IMG/VR virus record: IMGVR_UViG_3300025634_000007
Coordinates: 1 to 33,742 of that record
Source: a virus
Strand: one strand, 5' to 3'
Length of the DNA: 33,742 nt
Made by a program: the position numbers and the translations under genes. Below, in pieces: positions 28,408 to 33,742 of this stretch. The notes below the pieces were generated by a model. It worked only from the letters and a program-made list of their open reading frames with translations. It searched no databases and was not told the origin of the DNA. How positions within the stretch are numbered: the first letter of the stretch is position 1; each line of letters opens with the position of its first letter.

Positions 28408-28602
28408 TCAGGCGTCCGGCGCGTGCAGGCTGCCGGAGACGTGGCTGCCGCCGAAACTCGACGCCGACGCCCCGTACTTCGGATCGGACAGCACCGCCTT
28501 CAGTGCCTCGTACAGCTCCATCTCGATGGCCGCGCTGTCGGCGGGGGTCGAGGACGGATCCGGTGCGGGGACGTGACCTGACGCGTTCAGGCTCCAGCTC
28601 AT
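28408..28602 (-). CDS. Small protein of unknown function, first gene after the intergenic promoter region
   Basis: This 64-residue protein starts at ATG 28602 with AAAGGA as ribosome site. Residues ~22-45 form a helix (DSAAIEMELYEALKAVLSD); both ends are Ser/Gly/Ala-rich. It is the first gene downstream of the candidate promoter at 28767-28794 and a strong leader hairpin (28621-28653). The family is not recognised. Confidence 0.6.
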   Translation of the reverse strand: MSWSLNASGHVPAPDPSSTPADSAAIEMELYEALKAVLSDPKYGASASSFGGSHVSGSLHAPDA

Positions 28603-28766
28603 GATGTCCTTTCACATGGTCAGGCCCGGCGTCCTGACGGACCGCCGGGCCTGTACCTTTCGCCGGGTGAACCCGCAGAATGGGCTTCGCAGGGGGCCGC
28701 GGGTTCATCATTTGGCCTGAGCCGCTGCCCGTGATGCGGGTACGGGCACACTGCTCCTAGGCGCAC
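28603..28766. other. Leader with two strong hairpins
   Basis: CAGGCCCGGC (28621-28630) pairs with GCCGGGCCTG (28644-28653), and TGAACCCGC (28668-28676) with GCGGGTTCA (28699-28707). No gene or tRNA is evident. On a leftward transcript these would form an attenuator-like leader before the ATG at 28602. Confidence 0.55.
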
Positions 28767-28794
28767 GTTATATGACGCCAACCGGAGATGTCTA
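28767..28794 (-). promoter_or_regulatory. Candidate sigma70-type promoter, leftward
   Basis: On the minus strand TAGACA (28794-28789) and TATAAC (28772-28767) are separated by 16 bases; each matches the consensus at five of six positions. It would drive the small gene block from 28602 leftward. Confidence 0.55.
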
Positions 28795-28807
28795 CCTTCG
28801 GCGTCAT
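28772..28807. promoter_or_regulatory. Operator-like inverted repeat around the promoter
   Basis: ATGACGCC (28772-28779) and GGCGTCAT (28800-28807) form a perfect 8-bp inverted repeat. The left arm touches the -10 hexamer and the right arm lies just upstream of the -35. A related copy is found at 30358-30373. Confidence 0.5.
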
Positions 28808-28815
28808 CTGCCGGC
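28800..28815. repeat. Inverted repeat, left copy
   Basis: GGCGTCATCTGCCGGC is repeated in inverted orientation at 30358-30373 with one mismatch in 16. The pair flanks the secreted-protein gene and its terminator. Confidence 0.65.
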
Positions 28816-28826
28816 GCGTCGTTCCG

Positions 28827-28865
28827 CCATGGCCCGGCCGCGCGCGCTGAGCGGCCGGGCCATGG
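28827..28865 (-). terminator. Strong hairpin terminator after the secreted-protein gene
   Basis: CCATGGCCCGGCCGC (28827-28841) and GCGGCCGGGCCATGG (28851-28865) form a perfect 15-bp stem with a 9-base loop, six bases beyond the stop at 28872. There is no U tract, as is common in high-GC actinobacteria. Confidence 0.8.
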
Positions 28866-28871
28866 TGCCTC

Positions 28872-30278
28872 CTACGGCAGGTGCGCGTTGTCCTTCCACG
28901 TGTAGTGGTCGGACGTGCCGCCGATCGCGGTCGCGCTGCCGCGCAGCTGCGCGCCGATGCCGTCCGGCCGCACGACCAGGCCGGTGGCCACGTCCTGCAG
29001 CTGGCTGGGCTCGCCGGATAGCAGCCTGAACTGCTGCCACGGGCCGGTGTTGCACGGGGTGAGGATCAGGCCGTCCGGCACCGGGTCAGGCCAGCCGCCG
29101 CCCGGGTCGGACACGCACAGCCCGGTAGCGACGCCGCCGGCCCTGGTCGCCTCGAACTGCCACACGCCCGAGCCGCGGTTGATGCGGATGAACAGGGTGG
29201 CCGGGTCGCTGTTGTTGGCGGGCCAGCCGGCGATGATCGCGCCGGCCGCGTAGTGCTGGCGGAACACGTCGAACCCGTTGCCGAACGCGTTGACCTCATC
29301 GCCGAAGTTGCCCATGGCCGACGGCGGCGGGGTAGATGTGCTCGTGCCGGTCGGTGACGGGCTGGGCGACGGCGTGGACGGGGGGCCCGTGACGCACGGG
29401 TTCGCGTCGCTGTTGAGGAAGAAGACCCCGCCAGAGGTGGTGGAGATCCCGCTGAGGGTGAAGAACACCTGGTCGTACGGGCCGAAGCCGACACCGTTGC
29501 CGGACGTCACTACCTTGAACTCGGGGTCGGTGCCATTGACCCCGGTCAGGACGTCCGTCGTGCCGTTGAAAGTCCAGCCTGGGTTGGAACCGAACAGCGA
29601 GAACGCTACCGGAGTCGAGCCGGGGATATGCAGGGTGCTCGCGATCGCCGAGAGCGTCAGCGAGGTGCTGGTTGCGCTGCCGCCGTTCAGCTGAATGGTG
29701 AGCGCGCCAGTGGCGTTGTTGAACGTGTTGCCCTGGTACGTCAGCGTGGTGAACGTCGAGCCGTTGCTGTTCACCTGGACCTGATACTGCTCAGTGCCCT
29801 TCGCGCCGACCGAATCCTGGCCGTGGTCCCGGATCGTGTAGGTGTTCGTCCCAGTCGCCGCGCTGGCGTTGTGTATCCAGGGCGTCCCGAGTGCCACCGC
29901 ACCAGGTCCATAGGCTGCGACCTCGCCAGTGACCGAGTTGATCTGCACGCCAGGAGGCGGACCGCTCGCCCACGGCATGGTTACGCTCGGACTCAGCCAC
30001 CACAGGCTGTACGTGACAGGCGGTGTTGCGTGACTGAGGATGCCGCCGGCGTTTCCGTACGTGTCCGTGATCGGTGAAGTCGAGTCAAGCGGGTCGTTCA
30101 TGATCACGGAGTCTGTGACGCAGTTCGGCGAGCCGAGACCGAGCGTCGTCGTCGCCGGGTAAGGAGGCAGCGGCGTGGACGCCTCCGCCTGCCCCTGCCC
30201 TATCAGCCAGCCGGTGCCGGTGAGGAGCGCGAACGCGGCTCCGGCGGCTGCCAGTGACCTGATCTTGCGTCTGAACAT
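28872..30278 (-). CDS. Secreted protein with C-terminal ricin-like domain
   Basis: This 468-residue protein starts at ATG 30278, with GGAGAC eight bases upstream. The signal peptide has basic MFRRKIRS, a hydrophobic core (LAAAGAAFALLTGTGWLIG) and a likely cut after AEA near residue 33. The mature part to ~300 is Thr/Ser/Gly-rich beta sequence, perhaps Ig-like. A Pro/Ser/Thr linker (PSTPSPSPSPTG) leads to a ~140-residue C-terminal domain with LCVSDPGGGW and GPWQQFRLLSG, resembling a ricin B-type carbohydrate-binding repeat. The gene stands alone between its own terminator and a spacer. A host-modifying or cell-surface role is inferred; no catalytic motif is seen. Confidence 0.75.
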   Translation of the reverse strand: MFRRKIRSLAAAGAAFALLTGTGWLIGQGQAEASTPLPPYPATTTLGLGSPNCVTDSVIMNDPLDSTSPITDTYGNAGGILSHATPPVTYSLWWLSPSVTMPWASGPPPGVQINSVTGEVAAYGPGAVALGTPWIHNASAATGTNTYTIRDHGQDSVGAKGTEQYQVQVNSNGSTFTTLTYQGNTFNNATGALTIQLNGGSATSTSLTLSAIASTLHIPGSTPVAFSLFGSNPGWTFNGTTDVLTGVNGTDPEFKVVTSGNGVGFGPYDQVFFTLSGISTTSGGVFFLNSDANPCVTGPPSTPSPSPSPTGTSTSTPPPSAMGNFGDEVNAFGNGFDVFRQHYAAGAIIAGWPANNSDPATLFIRINRGSGVWQFEATRAGGVATGLCVSDPGGGWPDPVPDGLILTPCNTGPWQQFRLLSGEPSQLQDVATGLVVRPDGIGAQLRGSATAIGGTSDHYTWKDNAHLP

Positions 30279-30357
30279 GGGCGTTCGTCTCCTGATGTGG
30301 TCGGTTCTGAGCACTCAACCTAACAGGACGCGGCAGGAGACCGCGAGGATTACCGGT

Positions 30358-30373
30358 GCCGGCAAATGACGCC
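30358..30373. repeat. Inverted repeat, right copy
   Basis: GCCGGCAAATGACGCC is the reverse complement of 28800-28815 with one mismatch. It lies about 80 bases upstream of the secreted-protein start, in a 231-base spacer (30279-30509) without a gene. The spacer should hold that gene's promoter, but no clear -35/-10 pair was found. Confidence 0.65.
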
Positions 30374-30509
30374 AGCTCGTGATAGAGACGCTTACGGGCG
30401 CCGCCAGGTTTACGGCCGCCCGCAGTTGATCGCGCCTGTGGCCCGGTAAGCTCGGGAAGGCCAGGGGGTCTCAGTACGCCTCGCGCCGACCGGGCCTCCT
30501 GGCGCCGGA

Positions 30510-30713
30510 TTACGGACGTCCGCAGTCCGCGCCGTCGAAGCGTTCCCCGCCGAGCCACCGTGCCAGCCGGGCCATGTCCGCTTCCGTCACCATGGCCGGG
30601 CACGTGCCGCAGCGCCACGCCATGTCACGCCAGGTCATCGGGCCGTGGTCGGGACATTCGACGGTCACCTGGCCGCAGCGGCTGGCGGGCAGGCTGATAC
30701 GCGGGTTCAGCAC
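30510..30713 (-). CDS. Small zinc-ribbon-like protein
   Basis: This 67-residue protein starts at GTG 30713. Residues C19-P-D-H and C35-G-T-C38 (VECPDHGPMTWRDMAWRCGT, then CPAMV) suggest a zinc site, followed by helix EADMARLARWLGG. The C-terminus FDGADCGRP is short. Similar small Cys proteins are frequent in early regions of actinophages. The function is unknown. Confidence 0.7.
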   Translation of the reverse strand: MLNPRISLPASRCGQVTVECPDHGPMTWRDMAWRCGTCPAMVTEADMARLARWLGGERFDGADCGRP

Positions 30714-30787
30714 GCCTGATTTTTACCATGGTTCACGCTGGTCACACGACCGGCGCCGGTTCGGGCGGTACTCATCCCTCCGCCTCA

Positions 30788-31363
30788 TCAAGCGTTAGCC
30801 ATGACCGGGGCTGCCAGCCGCTCTCCCCTCTTGGTGTGGGCATACACGAGCGGCATGGACTCCTGGGCGCGGAATGCCGCCCACTCCACGCTGACCGCGC
30901 CGCTCCCGGGAAACAAGTCGTCTAGCTCATCATCAGGCGTAATACCTAGCAGGTCGATGATCCAGCGGACGAACGGCCTCGGTTTCTGGCCAGTGATGGC
31001 GTTTCCCTGATACCCCTGGAGCGCGCCGCAGGTGAGCAGGTCGCGGACACATGGACCCTCACCCCATTTGAGGCGCCCTCCGCGAGTGATCACGGGTTCC
31101 CAGCTCTGATGCCAGCGGCCAGCCCCGGAAAACGGCCGGCGGTTGGTCACGTTCCATACGGCCACGCGCACATCAGGCGGGCACAGGGTCAGGACGTCCC
31201 GCAGGGCCTCAACTGACGTAGACAACGCCCACCCGTCAGGGTATCCGCTGCACAGCCGCTCAACCAGCGCTGCATGATCTACCTCACCCGCATAGTCGGA
31301 GTGACCGCCATACAGGCGTTTGGACTGCCCCGGATACGGCGGGTCTGCGTAGGCGAACCTCAT
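30788..31363 (-). CDS. DNA methyltransferase (DPPY, N6-adenine/N4-cytosine type)
   Basis: This is a 191-residue protein; ATG 31363 overlaps the upstream stop (ATGA). D7-P-P-Y10 in FAYADPPYPGQSKRLYGG is the catalytic motif IV, and DDLFPGSGAVSVEW near residues 156-169 fits the AdoMet-binding motif I. The order IV before I is that of beta-class enzymes. A middle region (RPFSGAGRWHQSWEPVI) may contact DNA. No restriction enzyme gene is adjacent, so it is probably an orphan enzyme protecting phage DNA from host restriction. The target base and sequence cannot be told from sequence alone. Confidence 0.85.
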   Translation of the reverse strand: MRFAYADPPYPGQSKRLYGGHSDYAGEVDHAALVERLCSGYPDGWALSTSVEALRDVLTLCPPDVRVAVWNVTNRRPFSGAGRWHQSWEPVITRGGRLKWGEGPCVRDLLTCGALQGYQGNAITGQKPRPFVRWIIDLLGITPDDELDDLFPGSGAVSVEWAAFRAQESMPLVYAHTKRGERLAAPVMANA

Positions 31364-31593
31364 TCGCGGCCCTGCACGACCAGCCATGGTGCCAGCGCAC
31401 TATGAAGCCGTTGCAACTGGCCGATTTCATACAAGGCCTGCCCGCGTCCGCCTTTCGCGCCTGATGACGTCTCGCCGATGCGCTCGAGCTGGGCGACGCG
31501 GACGGCCGCGCGGAACCGCTTCGGGTCGACGGGCATGCCCTGCCGCGCGAACTCGGCCAGCGCCTCGTCTATGGTCCAGCCGTCGCCGGTCAT
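31360..31593 (-). CDS. Putative helix-turn-helix DNA-binding protein
   Basis: This is a 77-residue protein from ATG 31593; the frame is open further upstream but overlaps the plus-strand gene. Helices TIDEALAEFARQGMPVDPKR, FRAAVRVAQLERIG, then GRGQALYEIGQLQRLHSALA suggest a small helical DNA-binding domain, with the SSGAKGGRG loop as a possible wing. It is coupled to the methyltransferase by a 4-base overlap. The two may form a regulated pair. The family assignment is tentative. Confidence 0.6.
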   Translation of the reverse strand: MTGDGWTIDEALAEFARQGMPVDPKRFRAAVRVAQLERIGETSSGAKGGRGQALYEIGQLQRLHSALAPWLVVQGRE

Positions 31594-31629
31594 CCGGGGG
31601 ACGCCATCAGGAAGCCATAGAATCGCTGC

Positions 31630-31845
31630 ATGAACACTACGGCAACAGCAGAGCGCATCACCGTCTCCCTCATCCCGAAAGCATCCTCCGGCCTCGCCGC
31701 GCTCAGCGAGCGGACCGGGCTGAACAAGACTGACCTCGTGAACCGGGCCATCGCCCTGTATGAGTTCATCGATTCCCGGATGGCGGCCGGCGCGGAGATC
31801 CTCGTACGGGACGGGGACGGCACCAGCGTAGTCAAGCTGCTGTGA
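31630..31845 (+). CDS. Plus-strand CopG-like small DNA-binding protein
   Basis: This 71-residue protein runs opposite to its neighbours. RITVSLIPKASSGLAALSER supplies the strand and first helix, and TGLNKTDLVNRAIALYEFID the second helix of a ribbon-helix-helix-like domain; the end (EILVRDGDGTSVVKLL) is a beta hairpin. Close relatives are common in Streptomyces and their phages. TAGAAT lies seven bases before the ATG, so the transcript may be leaderless. It is divergent from the helix-turn-helix gene at a 36-base spacing, which may allow mutual control. Confidence 0.75.
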   Translation: MNTTATAERITVSLIPKASSGLAALSERTGLNKTDLVNRAIALYEFIDSRMAAGAEILVRDGDGTSVVKLL

Positions 31846-32056
31846 CGATGCGCGGGACGACGCGGCGGCCGCCGCGCGACAGACAGGGCACGCCGCGCTT
31901 GTTGCCGTCCGGCTCATCGCGCATGTGCGGGCTGAGGGCGACGAACTCCCGGTCGGCGGCGGCGCGCTGGACGCCGACCGCGCGGCCGGAGATGACGCGT
32001 TCGCATTCCGGGCACCGGCCTTTGGCGCGGACGCCGGTCGTGGCTGCCACGCTCAC
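31832..32056 (-). CDS. Small zinc-ribbon-like protein
   Basis: This 74-residue protein starts at GTG 32056, overlapping the upstream stop (GTGA). It contains RCPECERVISGRAVG and a later single Cys in GVPCLSRGG, giving a possible zinc site. The rest is basic. Its end overlaps the plus-strand gene by 14 bases. The function is unknown. Confidence 0.65.
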   Translation of the reverse strand: MSVAATTGVRAKGRCPECERVISGRAVGVQRAAADREFVALSPHMRDEPDGNKRGVPCLSRGGRRVVPRIVTAA

Positions 32057-32679
32057 CCGTCGATGTCCGGCACGGTCTCGACTTTGCCGTCAGCCCACGC
32101 CAGGACCGGGCGGCCGTGCTCGTCGGTGCCCATGGTCGCGGCCGGGCGCAGGCCGTTGCTGTCGGCGCAGCCCGGCACGAAGCAGGTGATGATCACCGGG
32201 CGCGCGTCCATGTCGCCGCGCAGGAACCAGCATCCGCAGAACGGGCACGCACGCGACGGCAGCGGCCGCCACAGCCGGGCCTCGTCGATCGCGGGCAGCG
32301 ACCTGGCCTCATTGATCCACCGCTCCAGGATCCGCGCCGCCGCGCCGTCAGCGTCCGCGCCGAGGCCAGCCACGAGGCGCGGGATTGAGTCGAGGGCTTC
32401 ACGCGTGTTCCCGGCCGAGCCGCCGCGGCGCTGGCCCGGATGACCGGCGGGCCCGGCGTACCGCAGCGCGGACTCAAGGCGGCGCACGCCCTCGTGGGCG
32501 TCCATCAGCGCGCGGCCGGCCTGCGCGTCCCACGGCTCCGGAGCGTCAGCGGCGCGAGGTGTCATGCCAGCCGCGCCGCCGGGTGCCGACGACGGCTCGG
32601 CGACCAAGCGCTCGAGCACCGGCAGGTACCCGGCCAGCAGCGTGCACGCTTCGCGTGCCAGGTCAGCCGGGTCCGCCAA
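32053..32679 (-). CDS. Conserved actinophage protein with central helices and Cys-containing C-terminal domain
   Basis: This is a 208-residue protein from TTG 32679 with AGGTGG upstream. Helices include DLAREACTLLAGYLPVLERL, ALMDAHEGVRRLESALRYA and AAARILERWINEARSLPA. The C-terminal domain has ACPFCGCWFLR and TCFVPGCADSNG, a probable zinc-binding unit, and ends with GRPVLAWADGKVETV. Similar proteins occur often in actinophage early regions, with no known biochemical role. Confidence 0.75.
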   Translation of the reverse strand: MADPADLAREACTLLAGYLPVLERLVAEPSSAPGGAAGMTPRAADAPEPWDAQAGRALMDAHEGVRRLESALRYAGPAGHPGQRRGGSAGNTREALDSIPRLVAGLGADADGAAARILERWINEARSLPAIDEARLWRPLPSRACPFCGCWFLRGDMDARPVIITCFVPGCADSNGLRPAATMGTDEHGRPVLAWADGKVETVPDIDG

Positions 32680-32733
32680 AGGTCCACCTGCCCGTATCCG
32701 GAGTTGCGCGGAGCTATCCGGAGTCTAGGGTAT

Positions 32734-32913
32734 TCAGGCAGGTGACGGTCGCATCCTGTCCCGCTTCCGCTCCCACTCGGCCACCTCTTCCGGGTGGCAT
32801 GCCTGGGTCGCCGGGAAGAAGCAGCAGTGACCGCCATGGGCGTTCGTGATGTATGCCCACGACGTCATGCACTGACACGGCTCAGGCTCGGGCTCGGTGC
32901 CCGTCTCAGCCAT
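32734..32913 (-). CDS. Cys-rich small protein
   Basis: This is a 59-residue protein from ATG 32913, overlapping the upstream gene by 8 bases. It holds EPCQCMTSWAYITNAHGG, HCCFFPATQACHPEE and a charged helix AEWERKRDRM. The Cys/His spacing fits a small zinc-binding module. The function is unknown. Confidence 0.65.
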   Translation of the reverse strand: MAETGTEPEPEPCQCMTSWAYITNAHGGHCCFFPATQACHPEEVAEWERKRDRMRPSPA

Positions 32914-33079
32914 CAATCGGCCCGTCGCATGACGGGCAGCGGCCGCAGTTCGCGCACGCGGCCTTGGGGACCGCACACTTCTCGCACGTCACCGACGCGG
33001 TGGCGTGATGGCAGCCCTTGCACCAGGCGACAACGACCGCCTTGGGGCCGTCCGGCTCGTTCTCTGTGCCGTCAGCCAC
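32906..33079 (-). CDS. Cys-rich zinc-binding-like small protein
   Basis: This 57-residue protein starts at GTG 33079, overlapping the upstream gene. Four C-x2-C-type pairs are present: WCKGCHHA, TCEKCAVPKAACANC and RCPSCDGP. It is probably a two-zinc ribbon. The genes on both sides overlap it, which supports expression as part of the early operon. The function is unknown. Confidence 0.65.
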   Translation of the reverse strand: MADGTENEPDGPKAVVVAWCKGCHHATASVTCEKCAVPKAACANCGRCPSCDGPIDG

Positions 33080-33344
33080 CGGACGCCTCCGTGACCTGCG
33101 CGGTGGCCTGGAGTTCCGCGATCTCCTGCGCCGCCTGCGCGGCGACGGCGGACAGTTCCGCCAGGCCGACGCGGCTCTGCTCCAGGTCGTCATAGCCGGG
33201 GCGCAGGTCAATCCTGATCGCGACGCGTCGGCCCGGGTCAAGGTAAAGGAACAGTCCGGTCTCATCGCGGTCCAGCTTCACCGCGCCCGCCTGCATCCCG
33301 TGAATGAAGGCGCTGAAAAGGGCCTCGGAGTTGTTCTTGCTCAC
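33072..33344 (-). CDS. Small protein with C-terminal coiled coil
   Basis: This 90-residue protein starts at GTG 33344 after GGGAGC. A beta part (TGLFLYLDPGRRVAIRIDLR) is followed by a helix (LAELSAVAAQAAQEIAELQA). The start overlaps the upstream gene by 4 bases. Both this gene and the next upstream share an almost identical leader (CAGGGAGCACG). The family is unknown. Confidence 0.7.
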   Translation of the reverse strand: MSKNNSEALFSAFIHGMQAGAVKLDRDETGLFLYLDPGRRVAIRIDLRPGYDDLEQSRVGLAELSAVAAQAAQEIAELQATAQVTEASGG

Positions 33345-33586
33345 GTCGTGCTCCCTGTGCCGTTGTCGCTATCGGCGGCCGCGCCGTCCCAGTCGAACTC
33401 GGCGAACTCGGCGTGAACAGCGGCCACCTCGCCCAGGCCCAGCCAGGTGATCCGCACTTCCGGCCGCTCGGTCGTCGTCCACTTCAGGTTCCGCAGCTCG
33501 CCGAAGACCGGGGACGCCCCGGTGCTGAAGTCCTCAACGTCGGCCTTGATCTGAACGCCGCTCTTCAGCGTGATGACCATCTTCAT
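33341..33586 (-). CDS. Small beta protein of unknown function
   Basis: This is an 81-residue protein from ATG 33586 with GGGAG as ribosome site. Strands MVITLKSGVQIKADVEDF, NLKWTTTERPEVRITWL and EVAAVHAEF suggest a small beta barrel with an acidic disordered tail. It is coupled on both sides by 4-base overlaps. The function is unknown. Confidence 0.7.
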   Translation of the reverse strand: MKMVITLKSGVQIKADVEDFSTGASPVFGELRNLKWTTTERPEVRITWLGLGEVAAVHAEFAEFDWDGAAADSDNGTGSTT

Positions 33587-33742
33587 GCCGTGCTCCCTGG
33601 TTTGCCGTTCCTGACGCGCTGGATTGTCTTGGGGGACACGCCTGCGATCCTGGCCAGCTCTGCCTTGTCCGCTGGCTTGTCCAGGTGCGGGTTGTCCCGG
33701 ATGGCGGCGGCGGCCTTGTCCATGGCTGTCCGCGCCGGGATG
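33583..33742 (-). CDS. Helix-turn-helix protein, partial (5' end outside window)
   Basis: The frame is open from the right edge to TGA at 33583. The visible part includes MDKAAAAIRDNPHLDKPADK and AELARIAGVSPKTIQRVRNG, a clear helix-turn-helix (first helix AELARIAG, turn VSP, recognition helix KTIQRVRN). An ATG at 33704 could be the true start, giving 40 residues, or the protein may be longer. It likely regulates early genes. Its stop overlaps the next start (ATGA). Confidence 0.65.
   Translation of the reverse strand, partial: IPARTAMDKAAAAIRDNPHLDKPADKAELARIAGVSPKTIQRVRNGKPGSTA

Noticed and set aside
28660-28770. Possible tRNA suggested by stems and a GGTTCA sequence
   Set aside because: No consistent acceptor, D and anticodon arms could be drawn around it.

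Overview
This window is a contiguous piece of a tailed-phage (siphovirus, HK97-type head) genome from a high-GC actinobacterial host. It could be a free phage or a prophage. The evidence is the very high GC, GTG/TTG starts, Ala/Gly-rich proteins and a structural gene set resembling actinobacteriophages. I see no bacterial housekeeping gene, integrase, lysis gene or tRNA. Almost all genes run leftward on the minus strand, so the genome reads right to left.

Right end (33.7 to 28.6 kb): short, overlapping early/accessory genes. They include a truncated helix-turn-helix protein, several Cys-rich small proteins, a DPPY DNA methyltransferase, and a secreted ricin-like protein closed by a strong terminator. 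A candidate promoter with an operator-like inverted repeat lies just beyond that terminator. From 28.6 to 26.4 kb come microproteins and an HNH nuclease.

Packaging and head (26.4 to 18.2 kb): HNH endonuclease, putative small terminase, a large terminase split into ATPase and nuclease ORFs, portal, a Lys/His-tailed protein, prohead protease and the major capsid protein. The capsid gene is interrupted near its 3' end by a 273-nt group I intron. Splicing restores a normal HK97 C-terminus. A free-standing HNH gene follows the short 3' exon.

Virion accessory and neck genes (17.5 to 6.5 kb): small beta-rich and acidic proteins, a glycosyltransferase, an Ala/Gly repeat protein, a pectate-lyase-fold spike, a head-tail adaptor, a papain-like protein with a histone-H1-like tail, and a tail terminator. 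Tail genes (6.4 kb to the left edge): major tail protein, an HNH endonuclease, a tail assembly chaperone with a GGGAAAA -1 frameshift, a gp10-like protein and the tape measure, which runs off the left edge with a lytic transglycosylase-like domain at its truncated end.

Several genes point the opposite way inside this late operon: a CopG-like regulator plus lipoprotein cluster at 3.45-4.1 kb, a small ORF at 14.0 kb, a membrane peptide at 23.6 kb and a small DNA-binding-like protein at 31.6 kb. They look like morons. At two insertion points (GT gene, terminase) a short copy of the neighbouring gene's 3' end flanks the insert; a similar copy of the MCP 3' splice junction sits beside the HNH gene. 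The most notable result is the unannotated group I intron in the capsid gene.
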